Origin: Chromobotia macracanthus
Lineage: Eukaryota; Chordata; Actinopteri; Cypriniformes; Botiidae
Reading direction: 5' to 3'
Assembly: GCA_036877525.1 (NCBI GenBank)
Contig: JAZGTH010000001.1
Coordinates: 6,644,001-6,708,000 of the forward strand
Length of the DNA: 64,000 nt
Program-made: the position numbers and the translations under genes
The notes under the pieces: model-generated
Databases searched by the model: none
What the model was told of the DNA's origin: nothing
What the model saw: the letters and a program-made list of their open reading frames with translations, nothing else
Shown: in pieces, positions 44,778 through 57,900 of the stretch
How the letters are laid out: every line of letters starts with the position of its first letter
How positions within the stretch are numbered: position 1 is the stretch's first letter

Positions 44778-45013
44778 ATATATACATATACAAAAATAAG
44801 CAATGCATAAAAACATTGGCATAATATGTGTAACAAATAGCAATCTTAAACAATAAAAGATGAGGCAGGGTAATTGCATTATACGAGTGCCTATATATCC
44901 TATATGTTTATTCTCCAGGGAAAGGGGCAGTAATTTCTCAGTAGCACTTGATTTTACAGCCCTGTATGAGGTTTGGATCCTGACTCAATCCTAATCATGA
45001 TTCTTTTATCTTG

Positions 45014-45172
45014 GAGTCAGGATCTAGGCTCATGCTGTGTATTCTGTGATCTGTGTGTTGTTTATCTTTGTGTGGAAGCACATAGCCATTGTTTGTTTGC
45101 GCCATGTACTCTCCTGTTAATTATCTAATTATTAGTTCATGTCCCTCACCTGTTTGCCTCATCCCCAGCCAG
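45014..45172 (+). repeat. LTR fragment (family of 39308)
   Basis: Starts TGGAGTCAGGATCTAGGCTCATGC and shares GTGGAAGCACATAGCCATTG and CTCTCCTGTTAATT-type blocks with 39308-39480. Truncated at its 3' side. Confidence 0.75.
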
Positions 45173-46200
45173 AAAGATTTAATCAGATGCTCTTAAATAT
45201 GTCGGGCATTCTAAATCTGATAGGGGTCCAGTGGAATCCTTCGGTTACTACATGCATTTAATTGCATGCGATTTGAAGCTGTTGTGCTTGTATTTTTTGT
45301 TTGACTATGTACCTACTCTGCCATCGGACATTTCTTTTAGAATGGATGAGGTGGGTGGTTCCATGTCACCATATTTGTTGTGCAGAATCTGAGAAAGAAT
45401 ATGAGAGCAGCTTATGAGCTGGCTGCTGGCAAAAGGTATGATGAAGGTGCAGGAGTGTGTCTTGTTAAGCATGAATTCTCCTTTTTGAGCATAGATTTAT
45501 AAATGAAAATGGCCTTTGAAAACAGACCTAAGGTTGGTGTTTGAAAAGACACTTGGAAAATTATTACTGAAGTGGAATCATTTAGAAAAAATATGAAACG
45601 TTTTCATAATTTAAATTTAAATTTCAAGTTTGTTATTAAAATGTACATGCATTTATTTTATTTAAAAAAATAAATGCATGTTTCAGCCTAAAAATGCTAG
45701 AAATTCAAAGCCACACATCTCATCAAGTCGTGTACCAAATTCAAGTTTTCCACGAGACTTTTAGCTGAAAATCCACCTGAGGTCAGCTACGCTCCAATGG
45801 TGATTCCTATAGATTATTTAAAATTTACTACTAATAATTTTCACTATTTACAAATTGTACACTCACTCATGTGAATATACACAGATTTATAATTTGTATA
45901 TTTTATTCTAAATGTTTTTGGACAAATACTATACTGAATTTGTATTTGAATAAGTTTGCATGAATGAACAAATGTCTCAATTTCTGTTATACAGATTTTT
46001 TTGATGCACACTCATAGTGTCAAATTATCAATATTGTCAAACAATTACACTTCTTACATAGTTTAGGAATACCCTGCTCAAATATGTAAATTATGTAAAA
46101 AATAAAATTCTTTTTATATAGTTAACATTTTTCTCCTCTCTCCCAATAGGCATCATCTCTATCAAGCATTGAAATGTAGCCTTGGTACAATTGTATCTGT
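45173..46200. other. Unassigned; possible Gypsy integrase scrap
   Basis: About 45380-45470 reads VQNLRKNMRAAYELAAGKRY, which resembles the helix after the integrase core in Gypsy pol, but it is too short to be sure. The rest is AT-rich. Confidence 0.3.
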
Positions 46201-46300
46201 GTATAGCTAATGTTATTGCCTCCTTATGATTTATCGCTTCCCCACCTTGTAAATCGCTTTGGATAAAAGCGTCTGCCAAATGCCTAAATGTAAATATAAT
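46201..46300 (+). repeat. LINE/SINE-type 3' tail
   Basis: Carries TTGTAAATCGCTTTGGATAAAAGCGTCTGCCAAATG followed by TAAATGTAAAT. The same tail is at 48570-48620. It is a common 3' end of fish LINEs. Confidence 0.7.
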
Positions 46301-47267
46301 TTTATGAATATTATTGTAAAATATTACAGTTAACTTTCAGATGTACTGATATGCAATCATAATACATTTTTGTATTATGCTAACACACTATATAGTATTT
46401 AAATGCAAATATTTTAAAAGTTAATCAAAAATAGTCTGTTCTGCTGAAATTCTGTTGTGCTGCTGTTTTTGGTGCTAATTTCAGGGAACTATAAAGAAGC
46501 TCCATGATCCACCATTGCTGGAAAAAAATTGTTGATGCAACTCTCAACAACTGTCAAGGACCAGGATAAACAAAACAATGTACTTGACTACAGGACCCAA
46601 CCTTTGTTTTATATAGTTTCTGATGATTTAATCAATATTCCAGTTATGTCTTTCATTTTAATAGGACCACAATTCATAAAGCATGAGTTTTAATAAATAG
46701 TCAAATTTAACAGTGTTAAGACATTCAGTTAAAAACAACCCAGCTTTTAGTGTGTTGTGGAAAAGATTACAATTAAACAATCATTATGTGGTTACGAATC
46801 ATTGACAAGAAGAAAAGCACATCAGGAAAAATAATTACAAAAACAGCTTTTAGGTTAAGAAAGCAGAAGAATGTCAGCAACAGGAGATTGTAAGTCTCAT
46901 TGAAAACCTAAACTGGGGAAAGTGACTAACTGCACACACTGTTGCTATCCATCATTAGCTAGTGGGTCCTGATCCAGGATCAGCTTTTGGATTTGTTGGC
47001 TGACCTGAAGCCAGCATTTATAGTGCAACAAAGTATGGTTATAAAAAAAGTAATGCAATAACATCACAGAAATGCTAATTGACCAAGAACTAAAATACAT
47101 GTCATCAGGCTATATTTTACTCTTTAACAATTTGGACTTGTTAGGAAAACGTTTTACACACATTAAATTCATGTATCCATTTTCAATTGAGGTACTTTTT
47201 AGATTAATCTGCACATAAGAAATATGCACTGGATATCAGTGTTAATTACCAATCAACCAGCTTGTGA
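46301..47267. other. Intergenic / 3' flank of the CEP95-like gene
   Basis: No gene. The 3' UTR of the CEP95-like gene must lie here (minus strand, below 47268); I could not fix its polyadenylation site with confidence. Confidence 0.5.
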
Positions 47268-48894
47268 TCAGTGCAGACAGCTGGTGTTGTACTGGAAGGA
47301 GGCCATCTGTATACGCTTCCTTAAGCGTTCCACTTCCAAATCTCTAAAATAATCATCCTCATTATTCTGAATAATAATTTTTTGCAGCTCTCCAATCTCT
47401 TTCTCCATCCTACTCTTCAACTCTCTTTTCATTTTCTGCAGAGCCTGCAAAAAACACAATTTTAGAACTGCTGGTGTCTGATGACAAGGACAGTTCTGAT
47501 CCTATATTGGTTCTGTAATAAAAACAGCATTAGAACATCGTTATTTTATAATTAAAGTATCAGATAACATTACTTAAGCAACTGTAATGGCTGTGTGCCA
47601 CTTCTAAGTAGTAGTAAGTATTAATATAGTAAATGCTAATGCCACTTCTGATTGGGAAAGTGCTGTACGAATAAATGTTGATGCTATTGTCTCACTGAAC
47701 AAATAACATACTCAGTTAAGAAAAACAAAACTGTAATGTTTCTACTGAAATGTAGTAATGATAATCACTGTCCATTTTAATTAAAAGAAGTGTAAGATAC
47801 AACAAATAATACAATGATTGAAGCTTTGCCATCAAAGTTAATAAATGAATTTTGTAATAAACAAAACATTAAATTCATTTTAAACAGCAATAATAATTAC
47901 AACTATACTCATGTTTGTGGTAGTATATTTACTCTATTACCAAAAATACAGCTTGCTATATTGGTAAACACAAGTATAATTAAAAAAAATGTAGTTTTAA
48001 ACACTTGTTCTCTAATAAACTTCACTGAACTCCACTACAACTTAAAACTGTACTCCAGAATAAAATTCCAATATTGCATAAGCAGATGAAATATTTATAG
48101 TTCACTAAAGCAGCACACACTCACCTTTTCCTGTGCTTTTTTACGTATTTGTATGTCTTTTCTTTCCTGGGCAAGGGTTTTAGCCAATAACGAAAACTGT
48201 AATAAGTACAAAATAATTTTTGAGAAACTGATTTCTCTATTACCAGCAGAAGCAGTGCAGTTTACTAATTAATGAATTTCGTTCACAACTCCATGCTGGT
48301 GGAATGATCTTCCTGCCTTCATCCGTAATGCAGAATCCCTGGCAATATTCAAAAGACAGCTGAAAACACACCTCTTTCGTGAGCACTTAACCTCATCACA
48401 AAAAAAAAAATAAAAAAAATCCTTTCCCTTCATTTCCTATCCCTCTTCCCTTTAAATCTCTCCCTTGTTGTAGCATATGATACTCTAAGCAATGTCTGAA
48501 ACTTGTATTATGAGCACTTATTGTGTCTAGTTGCCTCTTCAGGTTGACTCGCTTGTTGTATTCCGCACTTGTAAGTCGCTTTGGATAAAAGCATCTGCTA
48601 AATGAATAAATGTAAATGTAAAATAGAGTAATTAGTTGTTTTACTAATAGAGTATTGTTGTTTTACAATATTGCTGTTTTACTAACAGCGATATTGGGTA
48701 TGCCCACTTATCCTTGAAAAAGAAAAACACAGGGAGTTCCAAAGACTGTTAGAGAAATGTGTATCATCACTACATTAAACCCAAGCTGAGATAATATCAG
48801 AATGCTATTGTGCCTGTGAATTTTTTATAGTTTGACTAGAGTGACTTTTACACTTTGTATGCATAATCAACAAGTTAAAAGATTCAATATTATC

Positions 48895-48925
<31 letters not shown>

Positions 48926-51900
48926 CATACATATATATATATATAACGAAGAGTTCTGGGTATAATATTATATTGTAAAAAAAAAAAACTCCATGGTTTT
49001 CAGTGCAGAGTTCATTTAGAAGCAATTAACTTATCACTCTGCATACTAAACGTTTGTTTATTTTGAGTTAAAGCTGGCAATGTTTATAATTACTTTATAA
49101 TAATATATTATATTATAATAACTTTAAAAACATTTTTTATTGCAGTGCATAGCAAATGTAAACAAGGGAGTATTGATGAATATAAATAAATGTTACGTTA
49201 TAATTTTTATTCTAAATTATAATATTGACAAACATGTTTAAAACAGCAGTATAAATGTATACGCATTAACACATATAGTATTAGTTTTGAGTAAAAGCGG
49301 CAGCTGATCTCTGAAGCTCTGCCAATATTCACGCCTGGTGAGAACAGCTTTAGATCAGATTTTATGAGATTTTTAGTAAAAAGTTGGCTTGTGTAAACTG
49401 CATGATAATAGACAAATAAATACGGTGGCTGAAAAAGAAGCCCCATGCTCTTACCTGGTTTCTGTAATAGTGCTCCATGGCATCAATCTCATCTCTGTGT
49501 TTGCGGTGGTGCTCTTGATTCAGTTCCTTATTATATGCACGCTGCTCTCTTAGAAGAGTCTTCTGCAGTTCCAATCCTTCCTCAAAGACCTGTCTAAATA
49601 TCTAAACAGAAACAATTTGTTTTACACACATAGCACTTTGTTACTATGCTTTTTGCTGTGTTACTATACTGCGTAGTTCTGCATGGTTGCTAGTTGTTTG
49701 CTTACTAAATCAAAGGGCTCACCCTTATGTTTGGCCATTATTAGACCCATTATTAAAACACTACAACTTTATCCCAGGGAACTAGTAAATTACAGACTCA
49801 TCTCAAATTTACCTTTTATTTCAAAAATACTGGAAAAGATGGTGTCTTCACAGATGTTTCTTTGTGGAAAGAAATGGTATCTGTGAGAATTTCCAGTCAG
49901 GATTCAGACCACATCATAGAACAAAGACGACTCTCATCAGAGTGACAAATGATCTGCTTTTGATCATGATCATGGCTGCATCACTCTTCTAGTGTTACTC
50001 GACCTTAGCACAGCCTTTGACACTATTGACCACAGCATTCTACTAAATAGGATTGAAAATTACAGTGGCATAAATGGGATACATTATGTCAGTTTAAATC
50101 TAAATTAAAGACCCACCTCTTTAATCTAGCCTACACTAATCCTATGAATTTATTACACAAATCCCTTAAGGGATTAAGGGCTGTATTAATTAGTTAAACC
50201 AGAAGCGGGGACACATCCCATAAGAACAGATGTACTGGCTCCACACTAAACCTGTCTGTCTTTCATTTCCCCAAGGTCCAGTAGTCAGCTGGATCCAAAC
50301 TTTGAGACCAGATGATAGGGGACAGGATAGTACGACCCATGAGACAGATCATCTGGATTTTATGGACTTCTTTAGTAAACTTACCATTATATACAATACC
50401 TACTTCCAGCCTAGTTAGTTTCTATATTTTGTTCCCTGCTTAGTCACAGCAGTGTGCAGTTATAGCTGCAATTAGTAACAATATGCTTCTGTCGCTATTT
50501 CTGTTGGTAACATTTCTCATTGCCTGACATTGTCAGATATAATTACACCCGACAGTTTCTTTTAAATAAATAATTATAATCAAGTCTCTATTCATAGCCA
50601 AGAAAGTTACAAATTGCAGCTTTAACATGCCAGAGAACTGGTTGAGCCTGGTTTCTCCCAAGGCTTTTCTCTCCATCTATACACCATTGGAGTTTTGGTT
50701 CCTCACCACTGTTGCCCTGCTTACTGGAAGACTACTGATATTTAACTTAGCTTAGGTTTTGTAAATTGGACTGTAATTATATCACATCGCTAGAAGCAGT
50801 ATTAAGAAAAGACTCTTCTATTTTGCCTCCAATTGTTTTCCATTTTCCTTTATTGTGTAATCTTCAGGTATTTTTATTGTATATACTTTATGTATGTATT
50901 TTACGTTTGTGTGGTGTGTATTTCATGGTACTATTGCAAATCCTTATACCCCTGTCCCAATAAGATGTTATCTTTTTATATGCCATCTTCATGTAAGCTG
51001 GAATGGCATATCTTCTACGGCACATCTTGTGTGTGTGTGAAGGTTGCAGAAAACAATATTTCTTCCATTTAAAAAATGTTCTGCTGCACTTCACAGACAC
51101 ATGCTGGGGACACCAAAGACTAATATTACAAATGCCATAATTGGTCCCCTTTAACATGACTCAGTCAAGCACTAGCAGAAAATATGATTTTCTAGACAGA
51201 TTTTGATTAACTGCAAGAAACTCAGTTATTCAAGCACAGTTGGGGAGATCTTTCCACAACAAGGAACTGTGAAAGTGATTTCGCTGAGCCAATTGGAATT
51301 CTCTACTCAAAACCCTTATGCAAGCACCACTAATAATTAAGGATAACGTTATTAGCACCTACTCTCTCTTCTTGTGTCCTGGCCCGCATCAGCCTAGAAC
51401 GTAACTGAACGTGATAGTCATTGTAGTACTTCTTAGCACGAGCAACTTGCTGCCGCTGCTCCTTAAGCTTATTCTGAGCAAATTTCTGCTGCTGCATCCT
51501 CTCCCTGAACTCTCTCTGAAACACACACAGACAGAATATAAAACTCTCAGCACAAATACTTGTCAATTAATTTGATTGTGACTTTATGGGAATGCATACT
51601 TACCAGGCGGTGGTAGTGTTCATGTTCTTTGCGGATGATATGCACCAGCATATCATGTCTCTTCTGAACTTCTTCCAGCTACAATTACCAATCCCCCACC
51701 CCCAAAAAAAATAAGTCAGTATGAGTACTAGAACAGTGTTTATTGAAAGAAAGCAGTGTATTACAGACAATTCACGTTTGTGTTTACATGTTAGCGGCTT
51801 AATCTCAACCCCAGAAAACGTGTCTCAGTAGACAGCTTTCTTTCCACCCTACCACCAGTTTTTATATTTATAAACCTATAATTACCAAGAAAATTTAAAA

Positions 51901-54900
51901 CAAATGTTACTGATAAAACTTATAACATTTTTTACAGCAACCCCTAAGCAAAGTAAAATAAACACAAAAAGATGGGCTGACCAAATTTAAGTTTGTCCAG
52001 CAAACTGTATCATTAAAAACACTGCTTCCTTCGTTTTAGACTAAAAACATAGGTGTCCTTAAAATGCTTTCCCTTCATCCCAAAAAGGGATTAAGCAAAC
52101 CACTATTTGCATTTAGAGGATTAAGAATGCTGATTTCCTGGATGTTTAAAAATCTGGATGTTTATGTGGTCAGTGCTGAAACAGAATTAAATGATTACCG
52201 ACTAAACATGGTATTAATGTGCATAATAAAATTTCTGAATACAATGGCAACGGTTCCAGTGATCATCATGCATATTTGTCCTTTTAAAAGCTTGACAGGC
52301 TTAGTAACTATTTACTTTATTTGCAAGAAAAACAGAACTCTGGACATGCTAAATAAACCACAACTATTATAATGTGATTAGGTGGTCATTCTTTACAATG
52401 ACAATACTAATGCATCACAATCTTAAACAAAGGCAATGTGGTTGCTTGCAACGTTCTAGCCACCCCATATTACGATTTAAGTAAAAGGATCATGACACAT
52501 TAGACCCCATTTGCACCTGCATTGTTGTTATTCAATTTTATATGAGATAATCTGGGATGATGTTAATACCAGGTGTAAACATGGCAATTGACTACTACTC
52601 ACCTGGTTTGAAAGTTTGGACTGAGTGTGTCTGCTCTGGTTTTTGAGGGAGTTAAGCTTGTCAGTGTGCCTCAGCTGTTGTTTCCACATGCTGGACAGAG
52701 TATGAGGAGAAAGATGTACTTGTGGAAAGTCCTCCAGCAGAATGGGGAGAAGGTCGTTCTCCTTCACTCTCACTAAATAATGCATGCACACACAAAAATC
52801 ATACTGGGTTGACTGCATCATATTCTGCATCTTTGTTCATCTTCAGTTGCAAATGAACAATGTGAATTCTAAATATATACAATGATATTCTGATCAGTGC
52901 ACAAAGTGTGTGCATTCTCACTAGATTCTCTCTTGTGGGGCTGTGTATGTCTTTTGTCTGGCTGTTGGGGTTTGGTACTGAAAGACTGAGAGTAGGAAGA
53001 TTTGGAGCTGGATCTGGAAGGATGAGCTTTTCTACACACTGGCTGATAGTACTTGTGTTCCTACAAAAACATATACAACACCATTCATAAGTAAATTCAC
53101 ATGTCAAGAAGTAAATACCAGTACTTTACTAGTAAGCTAGTAAAGAAATACCATTAATTTTTAGGTAAGGTTTTGGGCTTTGTGTTAAAGAAAATGAAAG
53201 CTGTATTAGAGTCATTTTGCCGTTGCCATGACACACAGTGAGTTTCATTATCAGTCAGCTGTGTATGAAAATTAACACACGTGTCACCATCTTAAAAGTG
53301 TAAAATGCACTACACATGGTTCAGTTCATTCTCACAATCCACTAACTACATAGAAGCATTCAAAATCACATCCACATCAGACTGTTGGTACTATGAAAGA
53401 TTAAAATTGTTTGATGATACAGTTTGTTGGCACAGTGTAGGATGTACCTGGATGTTCCTGTGATTGGTCCTGTGTGAGTTTTTGAATGGCGTATTCTCTC
53501 GCTGGCTCTGGAGGGAGCAATGTGCAGGTGGAGAGTGGGAAAGTGAGCGTGTATGGGATCCTTTACTGGAGTGACATGAATCTGGACAGATATACAGTTG
53601 TTAAACAGTCTGGAATACTGCAGTTTAAAGACATGAAGCATAGCAAATGTTAAAAGTGACATGATATCTGTGATACGGTCTGCCCATAACTTACCTGTGG
53701 GTTTGGGGGTACGTCTACACTCCATTATGCTGTCACTGTGATGAGACTGTACATCTTCCTCTCTTGGCTCAGATGTCTGCCCGATCTCATCTAAAGCACG
53801 CTTCAACATCTGCACAACAGAACCACTATACTTAATACCTGCTGTTTCTTCATGGTTGGTTTAGCCCACCCCCCACCAGTCACTTTCTTACCATATCTAT
53901 GTCAAAGCATGCATGACATTTTTCCAAGGTACACAAGGTGACAAGAAGCTACTGTATGGCTTTAAAACATTTGGAATACAGCACACAAATTATGGATCAT
54001 TTAACTGTAAAGGTTTTGTGCTTCCTGGAGCTAAACAGCCCCTATTACTAATCACTTTCATTGTATGAGGGGGAAGCATGTTGGACATTCCATCAAATAA
54101 TTCCTGTGTAAACAACTGCATTGTTGTCTAGACATTAAGGTTTTAAGCAAGATGTACAAATATTACTTTTCCACTGTGTCATGTATTAAAGCCTAACTAA
54201 TTAAAAACCCACAGTATATCAATTATAGCTCAGCTACAACTGCCCATGTAAACTTACAGTAAGATACTAACCAGATCAAGCTCCTCCAGGCGATGAGACA
54301 GCTTCTCTGACATGTCATGTAGTTCCTGTTCTGCTTCTTTATTTCTCTTTGTACGCAGGGACAAAGACCCATCTCCATCATTCTTTAGCCTGAGAAAGAG
54401 AAACTTACAGTCTAAAATTACAAATTACCACTGACCACAGCAAGTGGTCTTGTGCTTTTTGCAGCATAAACCGGCCAATCATCATCCACATAATTAGGAA
54501 AAGCCACATAACTAACACGTTAATAACATACAATTACACCTAACATACAACCCCAAATCAGAAAAAGTTGGGACAGTATGGAAAACACAAATAAAAAAAA
54601 AGTGATTTCTAAATTTACTTTGACTTATTTTATTGCAGACAATACAACAGCACATTATTTAATGTGTTCCTCATGATTTTTATTGTTTTTTCAAAAAAAC
54701 AAAATTCCTATTTTGGTTTTTGCAACACATTTCAAAAAAGTTGGAACAGTAAAGCATTTACCACTTTGTAATGTTGCCATTCCTTTTCACAACACTTAGA
54801 AGACGTTTAGGGACTGAAGACACCAAGTGAAGAAGTGTTTCAGGTGTAATTTTGTCCCATTCTTGTTGCAAACAAGTCTTAAGGTGGGCAACAGTACGGG

Positions 54901-57900
54901 GTCTTCATTGTCGCATTTTGCGCTTCAAAATGCGCCACACATTCTCTATTGGAGACAGGTGGGGACTGCAGGCAGGCCAGTAAAGTACCTGTATCCTCTT
55001 CCTCCACAGCCAGGACTTTGTAATGCGTGCAGAGTGTGGTTTTGCATTCTTGTTGAAATATGCATGGACGTCCCTGAAAAAGATGTCGTCTTGAAGGCAG
55101 CATATTGTGCTCCAAAATCTCTATGTACTTTTCAGCATTAATGGTGCCATCACAGAAGTGCAAGTTACCTTTACCAAGGGCACTGACACAACCCCATACC
55201 ATGACAGACCCTGGCTTTTGGACTTGTTGCTGGTAACAGTCTGGATGATCCTTTTCTTCTTTGGTCCGGAGTACACGGCGTCCATTTCTCCCAAAAAATA
55301 CCTGAAATACTGATTTATCTGACCACAGTACACGTTTCCACTGTGTGATGGTCCATCCCAGATGCCTCAGAGCCCAGAGAAGTCCACGGCGCTTCTGGAC
55401 ACTGTTAACATAGGGCTTCCTTTTGGCACAGTACAGTTTTAACTGGCATTTGTGGATGTAACTACGTATTGTGGTACTTGACAAAGGTTTGCCAAAGTAG
55501 TCCTGAGCCCATGTGGTGATATTGCTTATAGATGAATGACGATTCTTGATGCAGTGCCGCCTGAGGGATCGGAGAGCACAGTTGTTCAGCTTAGGCTTGC
55601 GTCCTTGTCCTTTACGCACTGAAATTCCTCCACATTCCTTGAATCTTTTAATTATGTTATGCACTGTTGAAGGTGAAATAAGCAAATGTCTTCCTATCTT
55701 TCTTTGAGGAACATTGTTTTTAAACATTTCAATAATTTTCTCATGTATTTGTTGGCAAACTGGCGATCCTCGGCCCATCTTTGCTCCTAAAGGACTAGAC
55801 CTTTTTTGGATACTGCTTTTGTACCAAATCATAATTACAATCACCTGTTGACATCACCCGTTTCAAATCACATCATTATTTAACAAGAATAATTGCAAGA
55901 TAATTCCAAAATAGGAATTTTGTTTTTTTGAAAAAAAAAAAAACTATAAAAATCATGAGGAACATATTAAATAATGTGCTGTTGTATTGTCTGCAATAAA
56001 ATAAGTCAAAGTAAATTTAGAAATCACTACTTTTATCTGTGTTTTCCCATACTGTTCCAACTTTTTCTGATTTGGGGTTGTATACTAAGTGCGTTTAAAT
56101 ACAGTACTGTGCAAAACCTACCTTCAAAGTTACCTGAAAAACTTTTAAACATAAAGGGTGGTCACACCTCAAAGCAACCTCACTTTACAGCACTTTTACA
56201 CAAGTGCCTAAAACTTATTATAATACAGTATGTTTTGAGGAATGTTTCTTTAAGTGTCTCAAGGACGTTGACAGTTCGTCTGGATTTAGTCTCAGTTTTT
56301 TCCGTTTCTTCATGTAATCCCAGAATTGATGAAGAGATCAGATCTCTAAATGGAGCACTGACTGTTGACAGACTCCATGTGCATATAAAAATCTCACTGG
56401 ACTGTTAACATTAAATGGCAAAAGAAATTATTGCAAGTGTAAACTGATATTTCCACCTGTCACACTATGGCAAAAGTTGTAAATTGCTGAGATTTTCTTT
56501 GGTGAAAATACTAATGTGCCCAATACGTTTTTACAGTATTGTATGCTATGGTTAGTATTCTGAAGTGCAATTTAAATAATTACAATACTATTGTATGATT
56601 ATGATTGTATGCTAAATAAACTTGAATTTATAACTGAATATCAGTTACACCCATATTAAAGATGTTGATAATAATGAGTGTTCTTTATAATGTTTGTAGA
56701 AAATGATTTACATTCAAAGTATTAACAGTAAAATATAGCAACATGCAGAATGGATAATCCACAGACTGTAATTGCTATGACTTCAGGAATTAACAATGCT
56801 TTTGGAACGTCATCTCTAATTTCTGAATGCTGCTCTCCTACCCTGCTTTTAAAGGAAAACACGTGAGAGAACACGGCACCTAGCACTGTGGTCATAAATG
56901 GCAAAATTACTTTCATGAAGTTTTATTTTTCCATGTTTTCCCTGAAAGTGCAAAAGGGCCCTATTGTTTTCCTTACGATTATTATGACTATTTTAAAGTC
57001 TGTTCCAAGTCTGCTGTAAGTCACAAACTCTCTGCTGCCAGTTGGTGTGAGTCACAGTTGTAGCACCAATAGCCATATCACTGTAATCCGCTCACAACAC
57101 CAAACATATTTTCCAATTTAGATGTAAAAATCACTTAATGTGTGCAGAAGATGATGCTCTTCCTGTTCTATTTTTTCCATAAATGGTTTCCTTTATCATG
57201 GCAACACCATTTGGGATACCAACAATCCATTCATAATTTGGCATCTTCAATATATCGTCTTTTTCTGACCAAGCTGAAGTGACTTGTGTAAATTTAGACT
57301 CTTAAATGCTGTTTTAAGTAACACTTCCTTCTGCCAGTTGGCGGGGCTATGACTGTGTCTCACAATAGCTAATGAGTGTAATATTGAAAGCTGTCCGGCT
57401 TGATGAGAACAATACATGTACCAAGTCTGGTGATGGTAGGCAAAAATAACCACACCACTTTAGTCAAGAATGGGCACTACAGAGCCCCCCCACCATGCCC
57501 ATGTCTAAGCTTGTGCCCATGTCTAACAGCTGACTAGTATGATGTGTGTACCAAATTTCATGCCATTTCAAACATATTAATACCTCAAATAAACCTGAAT
57601 GTGTCTAAAGTTTGACACATTGCCATGGCAACAATATTTAAGATAACACAAATCCATTTTGATCTATATATAAGCCATGCTTCTACTTTATTTTGACCAA
57701 GGCTGAAATGACTTGGCTAAATGCAACTTTACCATTTTAATGTTTAGGTGGCACACTTCCTTTTGCCAACTGGTCCTATGACCATAACTCACAATAATTA
57801 TATCAATGTCATCAGCCCACCACAAAAAACATTTGCCAAATTTGACGTCAATAGCTCAATGCATGTTGTAGATATGAGAGACTTCCTGTTTACTATTTTT

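Noticed and set aside
44600..44879. Minus-strand ORFs rich in IYIYIY
   Set aside because: Translation of the (AT)n microsatellite.
46091..46279. 62-residue minus ORF starting MADAFIQSDLQGG
   Set aside because: Reverse translation of the common LINE/SINE 3' tail.
53366..53815. 149-residue minus ORF
   Set aside because: Reads across two exons and an intron of the CEP95-like gene in a frame that ignores good splice sites.
54827..55141. 104-residue plus ORF
   Set aside because: Antisense shadow of the Tc1-like transposase.
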